Shown here: positions 1-6,723 of the stretch, piece by piece
Layout of the letters: each line of letters starts with the position of its first letter
Position numbering within the stretch: the first letter of the stretch is position 1
NCBI GenBank assembly: GCA_964603785.1
Contig: CAZRWD010000010.1
Location: 24,237 to 88,236 of the forward strand
Length of the DNA: 64,000 nucleotides
Source of the DNA: CAZRWD01 sp964603785
GTDB taxonomy: Bacteria; Fermentibacterota; Fermentibacteria; Fermentibacterales; Fermentibacteraceae
Direction: 5' to 3'
The notes under the pieces: model-generated
Told to the model about the DNA's origin: nothing
Database searches by the model: none
The model's input: only the letters and a program-made list of their open reading frames with translations
Made by a program: the position numbers and the translations under genes

Positions 1-204
1 GGCCGCGTAGGTTCTCTCCCGGTACTCGATGGTGAGCGGGAAGAAGTCCAGGCCCGGGTTGTCCCGGTGGTCGGACACGGCGGCGGTAAGTACCGCGGAA
101 TCCCCGTACCTGACGAGGACGGCCCCGTCGGCCTGCTTTGCCAGCCTGCCGGTCTCTATCTCGAGCCTGCGTCCGGCGATCGTCATCTCTACTCTGTTGG
201 ACAT
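1..204 (-). CDS. pnp: Polyribonucleotide nucleotidyltransferase (PNPase), N-terminal part, cut by window edge
   Basis: Only the first 68 codons lie in the window. The translation starts MSNRVEMTIAGRRLEIETG and continues with KQADGAVLVRYGDSAVL and GLDFFPLTIEYRERTYAA, the hallmark start of the first RNase PH domain of PNPase, the phosphorolytic 3'-5' exoribonuclease of the degradosome. The ATG at 204 is preceded by a GAGAGG ribosome-binding site about 7 nt upstream. It lies 64 nt downstream of rpsO, the conserved rpsO-pnp order. That spacer can form a short hairpin (CGCCC/GGGCG) but has no U-tract, so read-through from rpsO is likely. The rest of the gene is outside the window. Confidence 0.95.
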   Translation of the reverse strand, partial: MSNRVEMTIAGRRLEIETGRLAKQADGAVLVRYGDSAVLTAAVSDHRDNPGLDFFPLTIEYRERTYAA

Positions 205-268
205 CTGCAATCCTCTCGCGCGCGCAATCCGCAGGCTTCCACGCCCCGGGTCGGGCGCTGAAACCCCT

Positions 269-538
269 CTATCGCCTCAGGCCGAGGTCGCCGACTATCT
301 TGCGGTAGCGCTCGACATCGTTCTTCTGCAGATAGGAAAGCAGCCTGCGCCTCTTTCCCACCAGCTTGAGGAGGCCTCTCCGGCCGTTGTTGTCGTGGGG
401 GTGCTTCTTGCTGTGCTCGGTGAGCTCCCGGATCCTCTCCGAGAGTATGGCTATCTGGACCTCGGGCTTGCCGGTGTCGTTCTCCCCGGCGCCGAAGGCC
501 TTCACGAGCTCGGCCTTCTTCTCGGCGGTAATGCTCAT
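269..538 (-). CDS. rpsO: Small ribosomal subunit protein uS15
   Basis: This 89-residue protein has the exact family length and the typical features of S15: KPEVQIAILSERIRELTEH in helices 1-2, the HPHDNNGRRGLL segment that contacts 16S rRNA, and a basic GKRRRLLSYL stretch. It binds the central domain of 16S rRNA early in 30S assembly. Its start overlaps the last codon of ribF as ATGA (535-538), so it is translationally coupled. It sits between ribF and pnp in the translation operon. In other bacteria S15 represses its own mRNA. No obvious pseudoknot operator was identified here, and its start is embedded in ribF. Confidence 0.98.
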   Translation of the reverse strand: MSITAEKKAELVKAFGAGENDTGKPEVQIAILSERIRELTEHSKKHPHDNNGRRGLLKLVGKRRRLLSYLQKNDVERYRKIVGDLGLRR

Positions 539-1383
539 ATCCCTGCTTCCTCCATGACCCGCCCGACATCACGGGCGATCCTTCCTGACAGTTCGTCCCT
601 TCCGAGCCCCGACTCGGGCTTCCGCAGAAACCCGAGGAACTCGACCTGTGCGGTATCACCATAGGCAACGCCCGACCATCCCGGCAGATGGGCCTCGACG
701 AGACCCCTGACGGACGCGGGTACGAAGGCCGCGGCCGGGTGGACGGATCCTCCCAGCGCGACAGCCGCGGAGTAGCTCCCGGGTGGCGGCAGGAGCTTCA
801 CCGCCGGAACATGCACGTTCAGAGTGGGGAATCCGAGCCTGCGGCCCTCTCCCCTGCCTCTCCCGACGGCGCCCAGGGCGGAGTACCTCCGGCCGAGAAG
901 CCTCCCGGCCTCGCCGATCAGACCCTCCGCCAGGAGGTTCCTGATCCTCTCGCTCTTCACGGGTTCTCCGCCGGAGGTCACGGCCTCGACCACGTCGAGC
1001 CCCCTCGAGTGTGCGGAGCACCATTCGCGCAGCGTCTCGGGCGTACCCGAGCGGCCGCTGCCGAACCCGAAATCGTATCCGACCACGACATGCTCGAAGC
1101 TGCACGAAACGGCGAGCATGTCGAGGAACTCGACCGGCCCGTACATCCTGGTGACATCGTCGAACGGCACTACGAGGATGCTGTCGATCCCGGACCGACA
1201 CAGGATTTTGCGTCTTTCGCCCGGTGTCGTCAACCTCAGCGGTCCCGGCTGGCCGCCGGCCTGTCTCGGGATGGGCTCGAAGCAGACCACGGAGACTTCC
1301 GCGGAGATCTCGAGCGCCCTTCCGAGGACGGCCATGTGGCCGGCGTGCAGGCCGTCGAAGCTGCCCAGGGCTATGGCCTTCAC
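535..1383 (-). CDS. ribF: Bifunctional riboflavin kinase / FAD synthetase
   Basis: RibF converts riboflavin to FMN and then FAD. The N-terminal nucleotidyltransferase-type FAD synthetase domain (about residues 1-150) carries GSFDGLHAGH near residues 7-16. The C-terminal riboflavin kinase domain (about 165-275) carries GRRLGFPTLNV, the flavokinase PTxN motif. At 282 residues it is slightly shorter than the usual 305-320, mainly at the N-terminus. It overlaps truB upstream (1380-1383) and rpsO downstream by ATGA. truB-ribF-rpsO is a common operon order. No FMN riboswitch precedes it, as expected for an internal operon gene. Confidence 0.95.
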   Translation of the reverse strand: MKAIALGSFDGLHAGHMAVLGRALEISAEVSVVCFEPIPRQAGGQPGPLRLTTPGERRKILCRSGIDSILVVPFDDVTRMYGPVEFLDMLAVSCSFEHVVVGYDFGFGSGRSGTPETLREWCSAHSRGLDVVEAVTSGGEPVKSERIRNLLAEGLIGEAGRLLGRRYSALGAVGRGRGEGRRLGFPTLNVHVPAVKLLPPPGSYSAAVALGGSVHPAAAFVPASVRGLVEAHLPGWSGVAYGDTAQVEFLGFLRKPESGLGRDELSGRIARDVGRVMEEAGI

Positions 1384-2255
1384 AGGGCCTCCAGCACCGT
1401 GGCGGGCCGTATCGCGGCCCCGTCGCCGGCACCGACCGCCAGGAGCTCGTCCGACTCGTCATCCACCAGCAGGACGGTGCCCGTGGCGGATCCCGCCACC
1501 GGGTTACCGTGCCTGACGGCGGCGGACTGCGCAGGGTCGAGCCTGATCCGGGCATATCCCCTCATCGCGGCAAGGGGGGTGATCAGGCCCGAGGGATCCG
1601 AGGGGTCGGAGGAGCATTCCTCTATCCGGAGGGTCCCCACCGACACCCGCCTTATCGAGGCTGCGTGGGCGCCGCAGCCGAGGACCCCGCCGATGCCCGA
1701 GGCGAGGGCCCTGACATAGGTTCCCGGAGAGACCGTCACCGCGAGCCTCACGGACCGGGGCAGCGCATCGACCAGGAGCTCCCAGCCGCCGGCCTCGACC
1801 GTTCTGACGGGCATCTCCGGGCGCTCGCCCGCCCTGGCCATCCTGTATGCGCGCCTCCCCTTCATCTGCACCGCGGAGAAGACGGGGACCCTCTGCTCGA
1901 AGGAGCCGGTGAAGCCCGCCAGAACGGCTTCGATCGAGGCCGCATCCACCCCGGACGGCTCACAGCCGCCGATCGCCGCACCCTCCGAGTCTCCCGTGTC
2001 GGTTTCCGTTCCCAGGACCAGGTCGAACTCGTAGCGCTTGGAGTGCCCCGTGAGATAGGCCGACAGCCTTGTGGCCCGGCCGAGGAGCACCGGCAGGACC
2101 CCTGTCGCTGCAGGATCGAGCGTTCCCGCATGTCCGAACCTGCGGAAGCCCCATGCTCTCGCAACGGCGGAGGATGCAGCCCGGGACGCCGGACCGGACT
2201 GCTTGTCCAGCAGGAACACTGCTCCCGCGGAGATGTCGCGGGGATCGCCGGTCAA
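1380..2255 (-). CDS. truB: tRNA pseudouridine-55 synthase
   Basis: TruB isomerises U55 in the T-loop of tRNAs. The catalytic motif GHAGTLDPAATGVLP is present, with nucleophile Asp about residue 47, together with the KRYEFDLVLGTETDTGD motif. The N-terminal LLDKQSG replaces the more usual LxKPxG. A C-terminal PUA-like segment follows VSPGTYVRALA. At 291 residues the length is normal. It starts by ATGA overlap with rbfA (2252-2255) and ends by ATGA overlap with ribF, so it is translated by coupling within the rimP-to-pnp operon. Confidence 0.95.
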   Translation of the reverse strand: MTGDPRDISAGAVFLLDKQSGPASRAASSAVARAWGFRRFGHAGTLDPAATGVLPVLLGRATRLSAYLTGHSKRYEFDLVLGTETDTGDSEGAAIGGCEPSGVDAASIEAVLAGFTGSFEQRVPVFSAVQMKGRRAYRMARAGERPEMPVRTVEAGGWELLVDALPRSVRLAVTVSPGTYVRALASGIGGVLGCGAHAASIRRVSVGTLRIEECSSDPSDPSGLITPLAAMRGYARIRLDPAQSAAVRHGNPVAGSATGTVLLVDDESDELLAVGAGDGAAIRPATVLEAL

Positions 2256-2599
2256 TCCCCGTGCTCCAGGTCCCTCATCATCCTGAGGACCTCTTCACCC
2301 TTCTCGATGGAGCCGTCGTGGATGAAGTGGAGCTCGGGCACCGTCCGGAGGCGGAGCCTGCCGGCCAGGAGGCGCCGTATGTAGCCGGCGCCCGCCTCGA
2401 TGGCCTCGACCGACAGCCTTCGCTCCTCCACGGTGCCGAAGGTGGAGTAGAAGACGAATGCGTGGGTGGCGTCGGGCGAGAGCTTGACCCTCATCACGGT
2501 GACGAACCCGAGGCGGGGATCGGAGATCTCGCGGCTTAGAATCGAGCCGATCTCCTCACGGATCGTCTCCGTAAGCCTCTGGGACCTTCGCTCCTTCAT
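2252..2599 (-). CDS. rbfA: 30S ribosome-binding factor A
   Basis: RbfA is a small KH-fold factor for late 30S maturation and 16S 5' processing. The 115-residue protein shows the family pattern: basic N-terminus, IREEIGSILSREISDPRLG, then VTVMRVKLSPDATHAFVFYS, and the C-terminal LRTVPELHFIHDGSIEKG. It starts 10 nt after infB with no convincing ribosome-binding site and overlaps truB by ATGA, so coupling is likely. infB-rbfA-truB is a widely conserved order. Confidence 0.95.
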   Translation of the reverse strand: MKERRSQRLTETIREEIGSILSREISDPRLGFVTVMRVKLSPDATHAFVFYSTFGTVEERRLSVEAIEAGAGYIRRLLAGRLRLRTVPELHFIHDGSIEKGEEVLRMMRDLEHGD

Positions 2600-2609
2600 C
2601 GGCCGCGGG

Positions 2610-4745
2610 CTAGAGAGCCCTCGAGACCTCCTGGATCTCGAAGCACTCGATGATGTCGCCGACCTTCACGTCGCCGTAGTCCTCCAGGCCGATGCCGCAC
2701 TCGTAGCCGGCGTTGATCTCCCTGCGGTCCTCCTTGAAGTGCTTGAGCGAGGAGAGGCCGCCCTCCCATATGACGATCCCGTTCCTGACGAGCCGGAACT
2801 TCGCGTTCCTTCGTATCAGGCCTCCTACGACGTAGCAGCCTGCGATGTTGCCGACCTTCGGGACGCGGAAGATCTCCCTGATCTCCGCCGAACCCAGGAA
2901 CTCCTCCCGCTGCTCGGGCTTGAGCAGGCCGGACAGGGCCTTCCTCACCGTGTCCTCGACGTCGTAGATGACGTTGAAGGTCTGGATCTCCACGGATCCG
3001 GCCACGGCCCTCTCCCTGGCACGGGAGTCGGGTCTGACCCGGAATCCTATGATCACGGCGTCCGAGGCGGCGGCCAGCATCACGTCGCTCTCGGAGATGC
3101 CTCCCGCCCCGCTCCTGATGACATCCACGGAGACCTCGTCGGTGTTCATCCTGGTGAGCGAGTCCACTATGGCCTCCGCGGAACCCTGGACATCGGCCTT
3201 CACGATCAGCCTGAGGACGCTCTCGCCCTCGGACACGGCCTTGAAGAAATCCTCCAGGGTCACCTTGCGCCTGGTCTGCAGCTCGCGCTCGCGCTCGACG
3301 AGGTGGCGTCTGAGCCCGACCTCCTTGGCCTCCTGCTCGGAGTCCACGACGATGAACGAGTCTCCCGCCTCGGGGACGCCGGAGCATCCCATCAGCTGGA
3401 TGGGCCGGCTTGGACCGGCCTCCTCGACCATGAGGTTCGTCTCGTCGTACATGGCCCTGACCCTGCCGCTGCACTGGCCGGCCACGAAGCAGTCGCCCAG
3501 CTTCAGAGTGCCGTCCTGGATCAGCAGGTTGACCACGGTGCCGCGGTAGGGATCGACACTGCCCTCGAGCACGGTGCCCCTGGCGGGACGGTCGGGACAG
3601 GCCTCCAGCGAGAGCATCTCGGACTGCAGCAGGATCTTCTCGAGGAGGTCCTCGACCCCGGTGCCGGCGAGGGCGCTCACCTCGGAGCAGAGGACCTCTC
3701 CGCCCCAGTCCTCGACGAGGATCCGGTGATTGGCGAGGTCCTGCTTGATGGTCGCGGGATTCGCGGTCGAGAGGTCCATCTTGGAGATGGCTACGACTAT
3801 CGGCACGCCCGCGGCCCGCGCGTGGTCTATGGCCTCCTCGGTCTGGGGCATCACCTTGCTGTCGGCGGCCACCACCAGTACGACTATGTCGGTGACCTGT
3901 GCGCCCCTGGTGCGCATGGCCGTGAACGCCGCATGCCCCGGGGTGTCGATGAAGGTCACCTGCCTGCCGCCGGAGACGCTGGCCGTGTAGGCGCCGATGT
4001 GCTGCGTTATCCCGCCGGCCTCGGTGGAGATCACGTTCGTCGACCGTATCCTGTCCAGCAGGGCGGTCTTCCCGTGATCGACATGCCCCATGATGGTGAC
4101 GACCGGGGGCCTGCCCACCGTACGGCAGCTCTTCTCCTGACGGCGCTTCTCCATGGAGTCGGCCGCATACTCCGCCACGGTCTCGATGTTGTGCCCGAAC
4201 TCGGCCGCCACCAGCGCCAGGGTGTCGGCGTCGAGGCGCTGGTTCGCGGTCGCCATGAGGCCCAGCTGGAGGCATTTGGCGATGACCTCGCCGAGCGGCA
4301 CGTCCATGAGTTCGGCCAGCTCGGCGGGGGAGGTGAACTCCGTCACCTGGAGCGGGGCTCCCGCGGTTTCGGAGGCCCTGCTCTCGTGCCGCTCCTGCTT
4401 CTCCTCGCGATACCTGCGGCGCCTCTTCTTCTGGCTCCTGGCACCCCTGGCCCCCATCTGAGCGACGGTGTCGCGGACCGCCTTGACGGCCTCTGCGGAG
4501 ACCTGAGCCTTCTTCTTGCGCTTCTTGCGCTTGCGGGACTTGGAAGCTCTGTCCCTGGCCTCCTGCTTCTCCTTCTCGAACCTGCTGACCACGCTCCTGA
4601 CCTGCTCCTCCGTGAGCGTGCTCATGTGGCTCTTGACGGCGACATCCATGTCGGTCAGCACCTTGATAAGCGCCTCGCTCGAAATGTTTATCTCGCGGGC
4701 AAGCTCGTAGACGCGCCGCTTCCTGTCAGTCCGGTCTTCAGTCAT
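2610..4745 (-). CDS. infB: Translation initiation factor IF-2 (with a variant G4 motif)
   Basis: IF-2 is the GTPase that places fMet-tRNA on the 30S subunit. It has two IF2_N modules (about residues 10-60 and 130-190) separated by a very basic linker, a G domain with G1 GHVDHGKT (220-227) and G3 DTPGH (267-271), then beta-barrel domains and the C-terminal IF2-C region. At about 711 residues it is a short IF-2. The ATG at 4745, about 8 nt after AAGG, is preferred over an in-frame GTG at 4751. It overlaps the end of nusA by 8 nt. The oddity is G4, which reads SKMD (residues 321-324) instead of the nearly invariant NKxD. Confidence 0.96.
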   Translation of the reverse strand: MTEDRTDRKRRVYELAREINISSEALIKVLTDMDVAVKSHMSTLTEEQVRSVVSRFEKEKQEARDRASKSRKRKKRKKKAQVSAEAVKAVRDTVAQMGARGARSQKKRRRRYREEKQERHESRASETAGAPLQVTEFTSPAELAELMDVPLGEVIAKCLQLGLMATANQRLDADTLALVAAEFGHNIETVAEYAADSMEKRRQEKSCRTVGRPPVVTIMGHVDHGKTALLDRIRSTNVISTEAGGITQHIGAYTASVSGGRQVTFIDTPGHAAFTAMRTRGAQVTDIVVLVVAADSKVMPQTEEAIDHARAAGVPIVVAISKMDLSTANPATIKQDLANHRILVEDWGGEVLCSEVSALAGTGVEDLLEKILLQSEMLSLEACPDRPARGTVLEGSVDPYRGTVVNLLIQDGTLKLGDCFVAGQCSGRVRAMYDETNLMVEEAGPSRPIQLMGCSGVPEAGDSFIVVDSEQEAKEVGLRRHLVERERELQTRRKVTLEDFFKAVSEGESVLRLIVKADVQGSAEAIVDSLTRMNTDEVSVDVIRSGAGGISESDVMLAAASDAVIIGFRVRPDSRARERAVAGSVEIQTFNVIYDVEDTVRKALSGLLKPEQREEFLGSAEIREIFRVPKVGNIAGCYVVGGLIRRNAKFRLVRNGIVIWEGGLSSLKHFKEDRREINAGYECGIGLEDYGDVKVGDIIECFEIQEVSRAL

Positions 4746-6108
4746 CTCCACCGCCTTGCTCCGCGCCTTCAGAGACTGCCTTCTCTTCTTCCTTCCGGGC
4801 CTTGAGCCCCTCCACCTCGAGGGAACGCTCCCCGACGAGGCGGATGGCTTCGATCCGCATCTGCTCGACCTTCACGGGCCCCACGCCATGCACCTTCAGG
4901 AGATCCTCCTCCGAGGCCTCCGCTATCGAGTTGGCCGAGTCGTACCCCGACACCCTCAGCTTCTCGACGAGCTTGTCGCTGAGACCGGGTATCTCCGACG
5001 CGTCCACCCTCAGCATCTCCTCCCAGCGCTTGTTCTCCTCCCAGAGGCTCTGGGTCTCTATGTCGATCCTCGCTCCGACGAGCTCTCCTGCCAGCCTGAC
5101 GTTGTGACCGTTCTTCCCTATGGCGAGCGAGAGATGGTCGTCCGGAACCACGGCTATCATCCGCAGGGTCTCCTCGCCTTCGGGACCGGTGAGGCGGATC
5201 TGCTCCACGTGCAGCACCGAGGCCGGGAGCAGCGCGTGAGAGACGAGCACCCTCCTGTCCATGGTCCACGGGATGACATCGATGCGCTCCCCGTTGAGCT
5301 CCCGCATCACGGCCTGGACCCTGCTTCCCTTCACGCCCACGAAGGTGCCTACGGCATCGACCCTGTGGTCGTTGCTGGCCACGGCGATCTTCGACCTGAC
5401 GCCCGGCTCCCTCGCGATGGCCCTGATCTCCACCACGCCCTCCTCGATCTCCGGCGCCTCGCGCTCGAAGAGCCTCTTCACGAGGAGCGGCGTCGCCCTG
5501 GAGAGGACCAGCTGGGGCTCCGTGGACTCGGGCTTCTCGACCCTCAGCAGTATCGGGAGGATCGGATCGTTCTGGTTGTAGCGCTCGCCCCTGGCCCGCT
5601 CCTCGGCCGGGACCACGGCCTCGATCCTGCCCGCGACCTGGACCAGAACGCGGTTGCGGTAGACCTGCTGGACCCTGCAGCGGGGGATGATGTGCCCGAC
5701 CTTGTCCTCGTACTCGCTCTGGACCTGCTCCCTCTCGGCGGTTCTCACGAGAGAGAGGAACTCCTGCCTGAAGACGTTGACCGAGGCACGGTCGAACTCG
5801 GAGATGTCCACCATCACGGGGATCTTCTCCCCCGCCTCGGCATCCGCCTTGATCTTCCTGGCCTTCTTCCTGGAGATCTGGAGGTGCTCGCTGCCGGTCT
5901 CGACGGTCTCGACAACCTCCAGCAGGGCCTCGAGCCTGACGTCGCCCGACTGGTGGTCCCAGCTTATCCGGATGTCCTGGGGGGACCCGAACTCACGCTC
6001 GGTGGCCTTGACCAGTGCCTGGTAGAGGCTGCGGACCAGGACCTCCCTGTTCACGCCCTTCTCTCTGACGAGCCTCGCCAGGGCGTCAATCCTGTCATAG
6101 TTGGACAC
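4738..6108 (-). CDS. nusA: Transcription termination/antitermination factor NusA
   Basis: NusA binds RNA polymerase and nascent RNA and modulates pausing, termination and antitermination. The N-terminal polymerase-binding domain spans about residues 1-125, followed by an S1 domain, two KH modules (VGAYGxKGSRVQ-like VGTFVGVKGSRVQAV and ...LAIGKNGHNVRLA) and a C-terminal helix-hairpin-helix EEDLLKVHGVGPVKV. The GTG at 6108, six nt after AGGGAGA, is chosen over an in-frame GTG at 6114 that would abut that site. rimP ends 14 nt upstream. At 456 residues it is slightly longer than minimal NusA. Confidence 0.96.
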   Translation of the reverse strand: MSNYDRIDALARLVREKGVNREVLVRSLYQALVKATEREFGSPQDIRISWDHQSGDVRLEALLEVVETVETGSEHLQISRKKARKIKADAEAGEKIPVMVDISEFDRASVNVFRQEFLSLVRTAEREQVQSEYEDKVGHIIPRCRVQQVYRNRVLVQVAGRIEAVVPAEERARGERYNQNDPILPILLRVEKPESTEPQLVLSRATPLLVKRLFEREAPEIEEGVVEIRAIAREPGVRSKIAVASNDHRVDAVGTFVGVKGSRVQAVMRELNGERIDVIPWTMDRRVLVSHALLPASVLHVEQIRLTGPEGEETLRMIAVVPDDHLSLAIGKNGHNVRLAGELVGARIDIETQSLWEENKRWEEMLRVDASEIPGLSDKLVEKLRVSGYDSANSIAEASEEDLLKVHGVGPVKVEQMRIEAIRLVGERSLEVEGLKARKEEEKAVSEGAEQGGGDD

Positions 6109-6122
6109 GGCCACTCTCCCTG

Positions 6123-6605
6123 CTATTGGTGCGCCGGGGCGTCAGCCCCGGTGCCGCGCGCACTTCCTGTTTCGAGCACCTCGACGGCTCTCCTGACAAC
6201 CGCAACGGGCACTATCCTGTCGCCGGGGAAGACCAGGCAGCCGCCCTCCCAGGCGAGCAGCTCGTCCTCGATAGTCTCGCTCTCGGTCTCGATCCTGAGC
6301 CGCCTGCCCACGCAGCGGATCCAGTCGGCTTCCGAAGAGAGCTTCCGGCCGACCCCCGGCGACCCGACCTCCAGGAGGTAGGGGCCCGTGATCAGCATCT
6401 CCCTGTCTATCAGATCGTCCACCGCCCGTGAGAGGGCGGCGCACTCGCCCACGGTGACCCTTCCGGGCCTGTCCACGAGTATCCTCAGTATGCCCCTCCG
6501 GCCGGACTGGAACCAGGAGAGATCGACGAGCAGCAGTCCGTGCGATCTGGCTGCACTCTCCACCAGCTCTCCGAGAAGCGCCGTATCCAGCCCTGTACCC
6601 CCCAT
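6123..6605 (-). CDS. rimP: Ribosome maturation factor RimP
   Basis: RimP assists early 30S assembly. The 160-residue protein shows the N-terminal alpha/beta domain ending in LRILVDRPGRVTVGECAALS, the GPYLLEVGSPGVGRKL motif (family LEVSSPGxxRxL) and a C-terminal SH3-like domain. It is the first gene of the operon and begins about 70 nt downstream of the promoter at 6677-6705. The ATG at 6605 is preferred because the RimP homology starts there. A GTG at 6641 would add 12 residues and cannot be excluded. Confidence 0.92.
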   Translation of the reverse strand: MGGTGLDTALLGELVESAARSHGLLLVDLSWFQSGRRGILRILVDRPGRVTVGECAALSRAVDDLIDREMLITGPYLLEVGSPGVGRKLSSEADWIRCVGRRLRIETESETIEDELLAWEGGCLVFPGDRIVPVAVVRRAVEVLETGSARGTGADAPAHQ

Positions 6606-6676
6606 GTACAAAACGCCCCGCGGGAAGACAGACCAACCCACGCGGCTCTTGCTGAAGCAGGAGCAGTTACGGTTCT

Positions 6677-6705
6677 AATCTATCCCGGAGATGCTTCCGT
6701 GGCAA
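6677..6705 (-). promoter_or_regulatory. Sigma-70-type promoter of the rimP-nusA-infB operon
   Basis: On the minus strand, TTGCCA (6705-6700) is followed by a 17-nt spacer and TAGATT (6682-6677), a good match to the housekeeping consensus. Predicted transcription start is near 6670, giving a leader of about 65 nt to the rimP ATG. It lies in the only sizeable gap (118 bp) between the polysaccharide chain and the translation operon. Confidence 0.6.
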
Positions 6706-6723
6706 GTCTGGAGGCTTTCGGCG

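Noticed and set aside
535..1383. FMN riboswitch before ribF
   Set aside because: ribF starts inside truB as ATGA, so there is no leader in which a riboswitch could fold.
2466..4805. Long open frame (779 codons) on the plus strand across infB
   Set aside because: It is the antisense shadow of a clear IF-2 gene in a high-GC region and has no family features or ribosome-binding site.
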